Position numbers and translations under genes: made by a program
From: Streptococcus mitis
GTDB lineage: Bacteria > Bacillota > Bacilli > Lactobacillales > Streptococcaceae
Direction of reading: 5' to 3'
Length of the DNA stretch: 64,000 nucleotides
Assembly: GCF_901542415.1 (NCBI RefSeq)
Contig: NZ_CABEHV010000004.1
Span: forward strand, 1,719,501-1,783,500
Shown: positions 29,340 through 38,191 of the stretch, piece after piece
How the letters are laid out: every line of letters begins with the position of its first letter
Numbering within the stretch: the stretch's first letter is position 1
The notes under the pieces: model-generated
What the model was told of the DNA's origin: nothing
Seen by the model: the letters and a program-made list of their open reading frames with translations, nothing else
Database searches by the model: none

Positions 29340-29355
29340 AAACTATAATCAGAAG

Positions 29356-29399
29356 AAAAACAAGGAAAAAATGTAACTAGTTTTTACCTTGTTTTTTCT
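29356..29399 (+). terminator. proS terminator
   Basis: AAAACAAGG, loop, ACCTTGTTTTTT downstream of proS. Confidence 0.8.
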
Positions 29400-29437
29400 G
29401 TATAATGGGAAAAATGAGTAGATAAAGAGGTAAATGT

Positions 29438-30817
29438 ATGCTAAGATTTCCAAAGGATTTTGTCTGGGGATCCTCTACTTCTGGACCACAAACAGAAGGA
29501 CGTGTAGCTGGTGACGGTAAGGGAGATAATCTCTGGGATTATTGGTACCAAGTGGAGCCAAATCGTTACTATAATGGGATTGGTCCAGATAAAACATCAA
29601 CCTTTTATGAAAACTGGGAAAAGGATATTGACCTCTTGTTAGAAACTGGTCACACGGCCTTTCGGACTTCTATTCAGTGGTCACGGATTTTTCCACAAGG
29701 GCGTGGGGAAGTCAATCCTCAAGGTGTAGACTTTTACCGTAAGGTTTTTGAGGCTATTAAGGCCAAAGGGATTCGTCTTTTAGTCAATCTTTATCATTTT
29801 GATTTGCCTTTTGCCCTTCAAGAGGATGGTGATGGTTGGGAAAATAAGGCAACTGTCTCAGCCTATGAAGACTATGCTCGTTTTTGTTTTGAGACTTATG
29901 CAGATTTAGTGGATCAATGGATTACCTTTAACGAGCCAATCGTTCCAGTAGAATTTGGCTATTTTTACGATGCCCATTATCCACATAAGGTGGATGCAGA
30001 GGCAGCCGTTAAAGTAGCTTATCATACACAATTGGCCAGCAGTCGGGCGGTCAAGGCCTGCCATGAACTCTTGCCTGATTCCAAGATTGGGATTGTCTTA
30101 AACTTGACACCGGCTTATCCACGTAGCCAGCATCCTGCTGATGTTAAGGCAGCTCGCATTTCGGACCTTTTTCAAGCTCAATCTTTCTTAGATCCGTCCG
30201 TTTTGGGTACTTATCCACAGGAGTTAGTAGAAATCTTGCATGAACACGGTCTCTTGCCTGATGCTACAGAGGAGGAGTTGGATCTCATTCGTGACAATAC
30301 GGTGGACTTCCTTGGTGTCAACTACTATCAACCTTTGCGTGTTATGGCTCCTCGATTTGCTAAGCATCCAGAAAGTCCACTCTTACCAGAACATTTTTAC
30401 GAGCCTTATGTGATGCCTGGACGTAAAATCAATCCTCATCGTGGGTGGGAGATTTATGAGCAAGGGATTTATGACATTGCACAAAATATCAAGGAAAATT
30501 ATGGCAATATTGAGTGGATGTTGACAGAGAATGGTATGGGTGTTGAAGGGGAAGAAAAATTCCGTGAGAATGGAATGATTCAAGATGATTACCGTATTGA
30601 CTTTGTAAAAGGTCATCTTCGCGAACTTCACCGTGCTATTGAAGATGGAGCCAACTGTAAAGGATACTTAATCTGGACCTTTATCGATTGCTGGTCATGG
30701 CTCAATAGCTATAAAAATCGCTATGGCTTGGTCGAATTAGACTTGGAAACGCAAGAACGTCGTCTGAAGAAATCAGGGCACTGGTTCAAGGAATTAAGCG
30801 ACAATAATGGATTTTAA
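29438..30817 (+). CDS. bglA: GH1 family 6-phospho-beta-glucosidase
   Basis: A 459-residue glycoside hydrolase family 1 enzyme. The acid/base glutamate is in TFNEP (about 165) and the nucleophile in LTENGMG (about 365). The N-terminal FPKDFVWGSSTSGPQTEG is typical. Most streptococcal GH1 enzymes hydrolyse phosphorylated beta-glucosides delivered by PTS systems, but no PTS gene is adjacent here, so the exact substrate is open. Own promoter (TGTATAAT, about 29399-29406) and terminator. Confidence 0.9.
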   Translation: MLRFPKDFVWGSSTSGPQTEGRVAGDGKGDNLWDYWYQVEPNRYYNGIGPDKTSTFYENWEKDIDLLLETGHTAFRTSIQWSRIFPQGRGEVNPQGVDFYRKVFEAIKAKGIRLLVNLYHFDLPFALQEDGDGWENKATVSAYEDYARFCFETYADLVDQWITFNEPIVPVEFGYFYDAHYPHKVDAEAAVKVAYHTQLASSRAVKACHELLPDSKIGIVLNLTPAYPRSQHPADVKAARISDLFQAQSFLDPSVLGTYPQELVEILHEHGLLPDATEEELDLIRDNTVDFLGVNYYQPLRVMAPRFAKHPESPLLPEHFYEPYVMPGRKINPHRGWEIYEQGIYDIAQNIKENYGNIEWMLTENGMGVEGEEKFRENGMIQDDYRIDFVKGHLRELHRAIEDGANCKGYLIWTFIDCWSWLNSYKNRYGLVELDLETQERRLKKSGHWFKELSDNNGF

Positions 30818-30821
30818 AAAG

Positions 30822-30859
30822 GACTCTGACTGATTATCCTAATTGGTCAGAGCTTTTTT
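30822..30859 (+). terminator. bglA terminator
   Basis: CTCTGAC, loop, GTCAGAG followed by CTTTTTT. Confidence 0.85.
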
Positions 30860-30873
30860 GAATACAGAAGGGT

Positions 30874-30973
30874 AATTTGAACTATACCAATTTTTACTCT
30901 TGACAAGTGAAAGAAACAAGTATATACTGTTTTTGCTGATTCTATAAAAGAGGAATTAGACTATACCAATTTT
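30874..30973 (+). promoter_or_regulatory. glmS promoter flanked by two NagR-like sites
   Basis: TTGACA (30900-30905), 17 bases, TATACT (30923-30928). Imperfect palindromes with the shared core ACTATACCAATTT lie at 30874-30893 and 30954-30973, exactly 80 bases apart. They resemble the dre-type sites bound by the GntR regulator NagR in streptococci. NagR binding is inference. Confidence 0.65.
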
Positions 30974-31009
30974 AAGGAGAAAGCACAGCTGGTCTGTGTC
31001 GTATATACT
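30974..31009 (+). promoter_or_regulatory. distant glmS ribosome binding site with intervening hairpin
   Basis: AAGGAGA (30974-30980) is 29 bases before the glmS ATG, too far for direct use. A small hairpin, CACAG/CTGTG (30984-30998), sits between and would shorten the effective distance to about 12 bases. No Shine-Dalgarno sequence lies in the normal window. Confidence 0.55.
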
Positions 31010-32818
31010 ATGTGTGGAATTGTTGGTGTTGTTGGAAACACAAATGCAACTGATATTTTGATTCAAGGGCTTGAAAAGCTCGAATACCGTGGCTATGATT
31101 CTGCGGGGATTTTTGTCCTAGGTGGTGCTGAAAATCACCTAGTCAAGGCTGTCGGTCGTATCGCAGAATTATCTGCTAAGACAGCTGGTGTTGAGGGTAC
31201 AACTGGTATCGGACATACTCGTTGGGCGACTCACGGGAAACCAACGGAAGACAATGCTCACCCACACCGCTCTGAGACAGAACGTTTTGTCTTGGTGCAC
31301 AATGGAGTGATTGAGAACTACCTTGAAATCAAGGAAGAATACCTTGCAGGTCACCACTTCAAAGGGCAAACAGACACTGAAATTGCCGTTCATTTGATTG
31401 GAAAATTTGCGGAAGAAGAAGGGCTCTCAGTTCTTGAAGCCTTCAAAAAAGCTCTTCACATCATCCGTGGTTCTTATGCCTTTGCCTTGATTGACTCTGA
31501 AAATCCTGAAGTTATCTACGTAGCTAAGAATAAATCACCACTTTTGATTGGTCTTGGGGAAGGATATAACATGGTCTGCTCAGATGCTATGGCTATGATT
31601 CGTGAGACCAATCAATACATGGAAATTCATGACCAAGAGTTGGTAATCGTCAAGGCTGATAGCGTGGAAGTTCAAGACTATGATGGTAATAGTCGTGAGC
31701 GTGCTAGCTACACTGCTGAGCTAGACTTGTCAGATATCGGTAAAGGAACTTACCCTTACTACATGCTTAAGGAAATTGACGAGCAACCAACTGTTATGCG
31801 TAAACTAATCCAAGCCTACACAGATGAGGCTGGTCAAGTAGTAGTAGACCCAGCTATCATCCAGGCTGTTCAAGACGCAGACCGCATCTATATCCTTGCA
31901 GCTGGAACATCTTACCACGCAGGATTTGCTTCTAAGAAGATGCTGGAAGAATTGACGGATACACCAGTTGAACTTGGAATCTCATCTGAGTGGGGCTACG
32001 GTATGCCACTTCTCAGCAAGAAACCACTCTTCATCTTTATCAGCCAGTCTGGTGAAACAGCGGATAGTCGTCAAGTTTTAGTCAAGGCTAATGAAATGGG
32101 AATCCCAAGCTTGACAGTGACAAATGTCCCAGGTTCAACTCTTTCTCGTGAAGCCAACCATACCATGCTCCTTCATGCAGGACCTGAAATTGCCGTAGCC
32201 TCAACCAAGGCTTATACAGCGCAAATTGCAGCCCTTGCCTTCCTGGCAAAAGCAGTTGGTGAAGCAAACGGCAATGCTAAAGCTCAAGCCTTCGACCTGG
32301 TTCATGAGTTGTCAATCGTAGCTCAGTCTATCGAGTCAACTCTTTCAGAGAAAGAAACCATTGAAGCCAAGGTTCGTGAGCTTCTTGAAACAACTCGCAA
32401 CGCCTTTTATATCGGACGTGGTCAAGATTACTATGTAGCCATGGAAGCAAGTCTCAAACTCAAAGAGATTTCTTACATCCAGTGTGAAGGCTTTGCGGCA
32501 GGAGAACTCAAGCATGGAACCATTGCCTTGATTGAAGAAGGAACGCCAGTCTTGGCCCTCTTGTCAGATCCAGTCCTTGCCAACCACACTCGTGGAAATA
32601 TCCAAGAGGTTGCAGCCCGTGGTGCCAAAGTCCTCACTATCGCAGAAGAGAATGTTGCCAAAGATACAGACGATATCGTCCTTACGACTGTACACCCTTA
32701 CCTCTCACCAATCTCAATGGTCGTGCCAACGCAATTGGTCGCTTACTTTGCAACACTCCACCGTGGCCTTGATGTGGATAAACCACGTAATCTTGCCAAG
32801 TCAGTAACGGTAGAATAA
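31010..32818 (+). CDS. glmS: glutamine--fructose-6-phosphate aminotransferase (isomerizing)
   Basis: Makes glucosamine-6-phosphate, the first step to UDP-GlcNAc and the cell wall. The 602-residue protein has an N-terminal glutaminase domain beginning MCGIVGVVG, where Cys2 is the nucleophile, so the start codon is fixed. Two SIS sugar-isomerase domains follow (about 285-420 and 455-590), ending in the conserved [15 protein letters not shown]. The leader has NagR-like sites and an unusual ribosome binding site. Confidence 0.97.
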   Translation: MCGIVGVVGNTNATDILIQGLEKLEYRGYDSAGIFVLGGAENHLVKAVGRIAELSAKTAGVEGTTGIGHTRWATHGKPTEDNAHPHRSETERFVLVHNGVIENYLEIKEEYLAGHHFKGQTDTEIAVHLIGKFAEEEGLSVLEAFKKALHIIRGSYAFALIDSENPEVIYVAKNKSPLLIGLGEGYNMVCSDAMAMIRETNQYMEIHDQELVIVKADSVEVQDYDGNSRERASYTAELDLSDIGKGTYPYYMLKEIDEQPTVMRKLIQAYTDEAGQVVVDPAIIQAVQDADRIYILAAGTSYHAGFASKKMLEELTDTPVELGISSEWGYGMPLLSKKPLFIFISQSGETADSRQVLVKANEMGIPSLTVTNVPGSTLSREANHTMLLHAGPEIAVASTKAYTAQIAALAFLAKAVGEANGNAKAQAFDLVHELSIVAQSIESTLSEKETIEAKVRELLETTRNAFYIGRGQDYYVAMEASLKLKEISYIQCEGFAAGELKHGTIALIEEGTPVLALLSDPVLANHTRGNIQEVAARGAKVLTIAEENVAKDTDDIVLTTVHPYLSPISMVVPTQLVAYFATLHRGLDVDKPRNLAKSVTVE

Positions 32819-32820
32819 GC

Positions 32821-32851
32821 TAAAAAGTCTAGTTATCTAGGCTTTTTCTTA
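32821..32851 (+). terminator. glmS terminator
   Basis: AAAAAGTCTAG, short loop, CTAGGCTTTTT. Confidence 0.8.
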
Positions 32852-32935
32852 TGAGCAAATGGGTTGCTTGTACTCAAGATTCGTGTTAGAATAATTTTTC
32901 AAATTGAAGGACAGAAATAGACAGGGAGAATCACA

Positions 32936-33985
32936 ATGGTAGAATTGGGAATTTCAACATTTGGGGAAACAACGGAGCTTGAGGGGACTGGGCAAACTTA
33001 CAGTCATGCCGAACGCATTCGTCAGTTGCTGGCAGAGATTGAACTGGCTGACAAGGTTGGTTTGGACGTGTATGGGATTGGCGAGCACCATCGAGAGGAT
33101 TTTGCAGTATCAGCCCCAGAGATTGTTCTGGCTGCTGGGGCAGTTAATACCAAGAAAATCCGTTTGACCAGTGCAGTCAGCATACTCTCGAGCATGGACC
33201 CGATTCGTTTGTTCCAACAGTATGCCACTATCGATGCTTTGTCAAATGGGCGAGCGGAGATTATGGCTGGAAGGGGTTCTTTCACGGAATCTTTTCCCTT
33301 GTTTGGATATGATTTGAAAGACTACGAAGTCCTTTTTGATGAGAAATTAGACTTGCTTCAGTTAGTCAATGAAAAGACCAAGTTAGACTGGCAAGGTCGA
33401 TTGACCCAAACAATCTCTGGTAAAGAAGTTTATCCTCGTCCGGTTCAGGACAAATTGCCCTTGTGGATAGCGACAGGTGGTCATGTAGAATCAACAGTGA
33501 AGATTGCTCAGACAGGCCTACCGATTGTCTATGCCATTATTGGTGGTAACCCTCGTTATTTTAAAAAGTTGATTCAGGCTTATCGTGAGATTGGAAGCGA
33601 AGCGGGTTATGCCAGTCAGGAACTAAAGGTTGGAGCTCATTCTTGGGGTTGGATTGCTGAAGATGGTGAGCAGGCTGTAAAAGATTATTTCCATCCGACT
33701 AAGCAAGTGGTGGATGCTATTTCCAAAGACCGTCCGCACTGGCAGGAATTGCGTTATGAGCAATATTTGGAGCAAGTTGGGCCAAATGGTGCTATGTTTG
33801 TGGGCAATTCAGATCAGGTGGCCGAAAAATTGATTCGCATGATTGAAGACTTAGGTTTGGATCGCTTTATGTTGCACCTACCTCTTGGTTCTATGCCTCA
33901 TGAACAAGTCCTGAGAGCTATTGAACTCTTCGGTACACAAGTTGCACCCAAAGTACGGGCTTATTTTGCCATGAAAGAGGCTTAA
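32936..33985 (+). CDS. luciferase-like monooxygenase (LLM) family oxidoreductase
   Basis: A 349-residue flavin-dependent TIM-barrel protein of the bacterial luciferase superfamily. Typical features are the start ELGISTFGETTE, DVYGIGEHHREDFAVSAPEIVL (about 42-63), and the C-terminal SDQVAEKLIRMIEDLGLDRFMLHLPLG. The reduced-flavin substrate reaction is unknown. Own AGGGAG ribosome binding site and terminator. Confidence 0.9.
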   Translation: MVELGISTFGETTELEGTGQTYSHAERIRQLLAEIELADKVGLDVYGIGEHHREDFAVSAPEIVLAAGAVNTKKIRLTSAVSILSSMDPIRLFQQYATIDALSNGRAEIMAGRGSFTESFPLFGYDLKDYEVLFDEKLDLLQLVNEKTKLDWQGRLTQTISGKEVYPRPVQDKLPLWIATGGHVESTVKIAQTGLPIVYAIIGGNPRYFKKLIQAYREIGSEAGYASQELKVGAHSWGWIAEDGEQAVKDYFHPTKQVVDAISKDRPHWQELRYEQYLEQVGPNGAMFVGNSDQVAEKLIRMIEDLGLDRFMLHLPLGSMPHEQVLRAIELFGTQVAPKVRAYFAMKEA

Positions 33986-34058
33986 TAAAAAATCCTAATC
34001 AAGCTGATAAAAAATCTATATAACAACTATTTTTAAAAAAGTAATAAACAGAAAAGAA

Positions 34059-34101
34059 TCTCTGAAAAGCTAGTAAAATCAAGCTTTCCAGAGATTTTTT
34101 T
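34059..34101 (+). terminator. terminator after the LLM gene
   Basis: TCTCTGAAAAGCT pairs with AGCTTTCCAGAGA with one mismatch, followed by TTTTTTT. It separates the conserved gene from the accessory operon that follows. Confidence 0.85.
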
Positions 34102-34206
34102 CGTTATTGATATAAACAATCCCAATCAAGTCGATAGTCAATATATATTGGGAAAAGGTCAAAAGGAGTGGTAAGATGGTTTCAATCCAAATGGAAGGAG
34201 AAAAGT

Positions 34207-35214
34207 ATGACAAGTAAAAGAGAACTAGTTTTTAGAGCCATCCGAGGAGAAGAGGTGGAACGGGTTCCTGTAGGCTTTTGGTTTCATTTTGTAACACTGG
34301 AGGAAAAAGGGCAAGGATTAAATAACCCACGTATCTTTCAAAAAAGTGTAGAGGGGCATCGGAAGTACGTTGAAAGAATCCATCCTGACTTTGTTAAAAT
34401 AATGAGTGACGGCTTTTTCATTTATCCAAGTAATGTTTATGGTCCTTCAGTTGCAAGTATTCAGGAGTTGGCTTCTATTGAGTCGATTGGTGAAAACCAT
34501 CCTTAGATTCAGCAACAAGTAGAAGTGGTACAAGCCATTCGAGCAACCTTCACTGAGGAAATTGCTTCATTCTACAATATCTTTTCTCCGATTTCCTACT
34601 TGAAAAGGTGGTTTCGTACAGAGGCTTCTAGAGGTGATAAGGATGTTGCAGATATTTTTCTTGAAAATCCAGAGTTATTCAGTGAAATTTTAGACGTGAT
34701 AGCAGAGGATATCGCTATCCTAACTAAAAAAATCATTCAGGATGGTGGAGCAGATGGAATCTATCTCAGTACTCAAGAAATTCAGGATGAGCGCATCACA
34801 GCAGAATTGTATCAGACCTATATTGAGCCAAGCAACATAAAGGTTTTAGAAGCTGCCAATCAGGTAGGTGGGGTAAATATCCTGCATATCTGCGGTTTCC
34901 AAGGTGCCAGTAACAATGTGACTATTTTCAAAGATTATCCAGCCCAGGTTTTCAATTGGGCAACCCACCATGAAGCAGTCAGTTTACCTCAAGGTCAGGA
35001 GCTATTTTATGGCAAAGCGGTCTTGGGTGGTTTTGAAAATGGGAAGCAGAGCCTGCTTTATGGAGGTAGTAAGGCTAAACTACAAGAGGAAACCAAACGA
35101 TTGTTGACTGAAGCTGGGACTAGAGGGGTCCTTCTTGGAGCGGATTGCACAGTTCCAGATGACTTTGAATTAGAAAGATTGGACTGGATTCGTCAGGCTG
35201 CTATTTTAGAATAG
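34207..35214 (+). pseudogene. UroD-like protein disrupted by an in-frame TAG
   Basis: Read through the TAG at 34504-34506 the gene would give 335 residues, close to the 332 of its intact paralogue downstream. The paralogue has Trp at this site (GEDHPWIREQVE against GENHP-stop-IQQQVE), so a TGG to TAG change explains the break. Both halves are otherwise in one frame and well conserved, including the HICG and GADCTVP positions, so the mutation is recent. The start is ATG 34207 after GGAAGGAG. A 99-residue N-terminal fragment would be made. Confidence 0.85.
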
Positions 35215-35223
35215 GAGGACCTT

Positions 35224-35427
35224 ATGAAAAGAAAAAAGTGGCTATTGGTAGGGACGGCCCTCGGCTTTGTCATCTTACTTGCGATCAGTCTTACAAAGGG
35301 ACTTACTTGTAAGGGAGGGCCAAGATGTCATGGAGTTCAGGATTTTCAGAAAGGAAGTCTTCACTTTATTCAAACCAATGATATTGCCAGTGTTTTATTA
35401 GTTGAAAAAGAAAGAAATGGAGAATAA
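35224..35427 (+). CDS. small membrane-anchored protein of unknown function
   Basis: A 67-residue protein with a basic start (MKRKKW) and one membrane helix (about 7-24). The short outer domain has two cysteines in TCKGGPRCHG. It does not have a lipobox. It is wedged between two UroD-like genes with a good AGGAGG ribosome binding site and two-base spacing to the next gene, which supports translation. I do not recognise the family. Confidence 0.65.
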   Translation: MKRKKWLLVGTALGFVILLAISLTKGLTCKGGPRCHGVQDFQKGSLHFIQTNDIASVLLVEKERNGE

Positions 35428-35429
35428 AG

Positions 35430-36428
35430 ATGTCAGAAAATAGAGAATGGGTTTTAAAAGCATTTAGAGGAGAAGCGGTCGATCGTGTGCCAGTTGGTTT
35501 TTGGCATCACTTTACATCAGAAGAGGAATGGTTAAAGGGTTTTTCAAATCCTGTGATTATTGAAAAGAACATACAAGGTCACAAACAATTTATCCGTGAC
35601 CTACATCCCGACTTTATCAAGTTGATGAGTGATGGCTATTTTGCTTATCCAAATCCAGTTATTGCCAAAGGAAAGTCACTCCAAGAGCTGTCGGAGATTC
35701 AACCTCTGGGTGAAGATCATCCGTGGATTAGAGAGCAGGTAGAATTAGTGAAGAAGATTAAGCAGGAGTTTACGGAAGATATTGTTGCTATTTACAATAT
35801 ATTTGCGCCTGTGACCTACCTCAAATGGTTACTTGGAGAAGTGTCTGGTGGAGATGATCTCATTGCAGATTTCTTGGTCCAAAATCCTCAGAAATTGAAA
35901 AAAGTACTTGATGTGATTGCGCAAGATATCGCTAGCTTGAGTCAAGCTATTATTAAAGATGCAGGAGTAGACGGTATTTATCTCAGTGTGCAAAGTATTC
36001 AGGATGCGCGTGTTTCTGCTGAAGCCTATCAGGAGATTATTGCGCCGAGTGAACTGACTGTTTTAAATGCAGCTAAGTCGGTTGGTGGGGTAAATATACT
36101 TCATATCTGTGGCTATGAAGGAGCCCGAAATGATATTCATATCTTTGCTGACTATCCAGCTCATGTTTTTAACTGGGCAGTTGGTCCAGAAGGGATCAGC
36201 TTAAAAGAAGGTCGTGAGATTTTCAAGGGTCATGCTGTTCTGGGAGGATTTGAAAACGGTAAAGATGGCCTTCTTTATCGAGGCAGTAAGGAAGAAATTC
36301 AAGCTGAAACCAAACGCTTGATAGAAGAAACAGGTAAAGATGGCCTCATACTTGGAGCAGATTGTACCATTCCGAGCGATATTGCAGTGGAACGTATCCA
36401 GTGGGTGAGAGAAGCATTAGATAAATAA
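35430..36428 (+). CDS. UroD-like protein, probably a zinc-dependent methyltransferase
   Basis: A 332-residue protein of the uroporphyrinogen decarboxylase/MtaA superfamily. True UroD enzymes have an RQAGRY motif near the N-terminus, which is absent here (DRVPVGFWHHF instead). A His-X-Cys in NILHICGYEG (about 225) and a distant Cys in LILGADCTIP (about 312) match the HXCXnC zinc site of MtaA/MtbA-type methyltransferases. Streptococci do not make haem, so a decarboxylase role is unlikely. It precedes a polar amino-acid ABC transporter in the same operon. The methyl donor and acceptor are not known. Confidence 0.82.
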   Translation: MSENREWVLKAFRGEAVDRVPVGFWHHFTSEEEWLKGFSNPVIIEKNIQGHKQFIRDLHPDFIKLMSDGYFAYPNPVIAKGKSLQELSEIQPLGEDHPWIREQVELVKKIKQEFTEDIVAIYNIFAPVTYLKWLLGEVSGGDDLIADFLVQNPQKLKKVLDVIAQDIASLSQAIIKDAGVDGIYLSVQSIQDARVSAEAYQEIIAPSELTVLNAAKSVGGVNILHICGYEGARNDIHIFADYPAHVFNWAVGPEGISLKEGREIFKGHAVLGGFENGKDGLLYRGSKEEIQAETKRLIEETGKDGLILGADCTIPSDIAVERIQWVREALDK

Positions 36429-36439
36429 AGGAGAAGAAT

Positions 36440-37318
36440 ATGAGTAAGAAAACATGGATTATTGGTGGAGTTGCGGTTGTGGCAGTACTTGGAGCAACGA
36501 TTGTTGGTAGAACTTTGGCAGGAGCATCTGCTAAAGGTGCAGATGCAGCTTCGTCTGGACAAGTAATAACTTTAAAAGTTGCTCATACCCAAAACTATGT
36601 CCCTTATGATTTTATTGACGAAAAAGGGGAATCAGATGGTTATGAAGTCGCTGTTTTAAAGGCGGTTGATGAGAAATTAGCAGATTATAAATTTGAGTAT
36701 ACAGGAACTAGTGATGATGATCTTTTGATTGGACTTGAGTCTGGCAAGTACGATATTGGAACTAAAGGTGCTTGGTATACAGATGAACGGGCTAAGAAAT
36801 TCATTATTCCATCTGAGCCAGTAGGAGCCAGCATTATTGGTTTTACTGTTAGAAAAGAAGATGAAGCCAAATATAAGAATATTGATGATTTCGCCAAAAA
36901 CAAAGGCAAATTAGTACCAATCTCTCCTCAAAATGCTCAGTGGAATGTTATCAATAGTTATAATGACAAGCACAAGGATTCACCAATTGAGTTGACAGCT
37001 GCTGAATCATTCAAGGTGGCAGATGCTTATGCTTGGGTTTTAGAAGGACGTTACGATGCCTTCTTTGATATCAAGTTGTCTTTTGAAAAAGCAGTGACAG
37101 CAGAGGATGGTTCTTACCACCAATATGCGGACAAACTTAGCTGGTTCCCTTATAAAGGAATCCCAACCTATCCATTAATTCACCGTGATGAAAAGGGTGA
37201 GAAGTTTACTAAAGAGTATGAAAAAGCTATTAAAGAATTAAAAGAAGACGGTACTTTAGCTAAGCTTTCTCAAAAATACTTTAAAGAAGACGTCTTTAGC
37301 TACGTTGATAAAGATTAG
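36440..37318 (+). CDS. polar amino-acid ABC transporter substrate-binding protein
   Basis: A 292-residue family 3 solute-binding protein (LKVAHTQNYVPYDFIDEKGESDGYEVAVLKAVDEKL, shown here in parts; ESGKYDIGTKGAWYTDERAKKF). The N-terminus has a membrane helix (about 6-26) without a lipobox Cys, so it is probably tethered by an uncleaved or atypical signal. The operon order, binding protein, two permeases, ATPase, resembles the Tcy systems for cystine and S-substituted cysteines. Specificity is inference. Confidence 0.87.
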   Translation: MSKKTWIIGGVAVVAVLGATIVGRTLAGASAKGADAASSGQVITLKVAHTQNYVPYDFIDEKGESDGYEVAVLKAVDEKLADYKFEYTGTSDDDLLIGLESGKYDIGTKGAWYTDERAKKFIIPSEPVGASIIGFTVRKEDEAKYKNIDDFAKNKGKLVPISPQNAQWNVINSYNDKHKDSPIELTAAESFKVADAYAWVLEGRYDAFFDIKLSFEKAVTAEDGSYHQYADKLSWFPYKGIPTYPLIHRDEKGEKFTKEYEKAIKELKEDGTLAKLSQKYFKEDVFSYVDKD

Positions 37319-37336
37319 ATGAACAATCAGGCATGT

Positions 37337-37480
37337 TATACTCTTCGAAAATCTCTTCAAACCGCGTCAACGACGCCTTGCCGTAGGTATGGTTACTGAC
37401 TTCGTCAGTTCTATCCATAACCTCAAAACACTGTTTTGAGCAACCTGCGGCTAGTTTGCTTTTTGATTTTCATTGAGTAT
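37337..37480 (+). repeat. BOX repeat element
   Basis: A 144-bp element starting TATACTCTTCGAAAATCTCT and ending TTTGATTTTCATTGAGTAT. It contains GACGCCTTGCCGTAGG of boxA, the stem CTGACTTCGTCAG, and CAAAACACTGTTTTGAG. The ends form an inverted repeat. It lies between the binding-protein and permease genes, inside one operon, where the folded RNA could alter the ratio of the products. Confidence 0.9.
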
Positions 37481-37495
37481 TAGAAAGAGGTTTAT

Positions 37496-38188
37496 ATGGT
37501 TTCATATGATTTTTCAAGAGTGTTCCAATTTTTACCAACCTTATGGCAGGCTCTTCCTATGACCTTGTCCATTCTCTTTTTTACTACAATCCTCGGTTCC
37601 CTTTTCGGTGGCTTACTGGCTTGGGCTCAAGTGGGAGAAGATAAGACTTTTGCAGGTCTTTCCAAGGGCTATATTTTCACTCTTCGCTGTACTCCCCCCA
37701 TTGTCTTACTGTTTTTAGTTTTTTATGGTTTGCCTGAATTTTTAAAATGGTGGCTGAATTTAGATATCAACAACTGGTCTAAGACGGTCTTCGTCTTATT
37801 CACCATGGTCTTACTATTTGCGGCTATCATTGCAGAAGTATTTAAGGCGTCCTATCAGGCAATTCCCAAAGGTCAGATGGAGGCTGGAGTCAGTATTGGT
37901 CTGACCCCTAGTCAGACATTTTGGAGAATCATTTTTCCTCAGGCTTTTCAAGTGGCTCTTCCAAATATGACGACCGCTATTCTAAATTTGATGCGGGACG
38001 CTGCCCTAGCCTATACGATTGGTTTTGTGGATGTCATGGGGGCTGGGAATCTCTTAATCAGTCGCAATTTGGGGAATTACTCTCTGGAAACCTATACAGC
38101 GGTTGCCATTCTTTATTGGGGTGTAGCCTTGGCTGTTTCCTTCTTGAGTCGCTTGTTAGAAAAATCTTTGGAAACGAAAGGGAGATAG
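37496..38188 (+). CDS. amino-acid ABC transporter permease
   Basis: A 230-residue permease of the HisM type with about five membrane helices. The EAA loop reads EAGVSIGLTPSQTFWRIIFPQA (shown to indicate position, about 132-153). The membrane-embedded half of a polar amino-acid importer. Ribosome binding site AAAGAGG. Only three bases separate it from the next permease. Confidence 0.9.
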   Translation: MVSYDFSRVFQFLPTLWQALPMTLSILFFTTILGSLFGGLLAWAQVGEDKTFAGLSKGYIFTLRCTPPIVLLFLVFYGLPEFLKWWLNLDINNWSKTVFVLFTMVLLFAAIIAEVFKASYQAIPKGQMEAGVSIGLTPSQTFWRIIFPQAFQVALPNMTTAILNLMRDAALAYTIGFVDVMGAGNLLISRNLGNYSLETYTAVAILYWGVALAVSFLSRLLEKSLETKGR

Positions 38189-38191
38189 GAT

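Noticed and set aside
34504..34506. In-frame TAG in a methyltransferase-like gene as a pyrrolysine codon
   Set aside because: Pyrrolysine occurs in MtmB/MtbB/MttB proteins, not in the UroD/MtaA type. The paralogue has Trp here, and streptococci are not known to have the pyrrolysine genes. A simple nonsense mutation is the better reading.
35430..36428. Haem biosynthesis enzyme uroporphyrinogen decarboxylase
   Set aside because: The RQAGRY signature is absent, a zinc-type HXC...C pattern is present, and no other haem genes are nearby.
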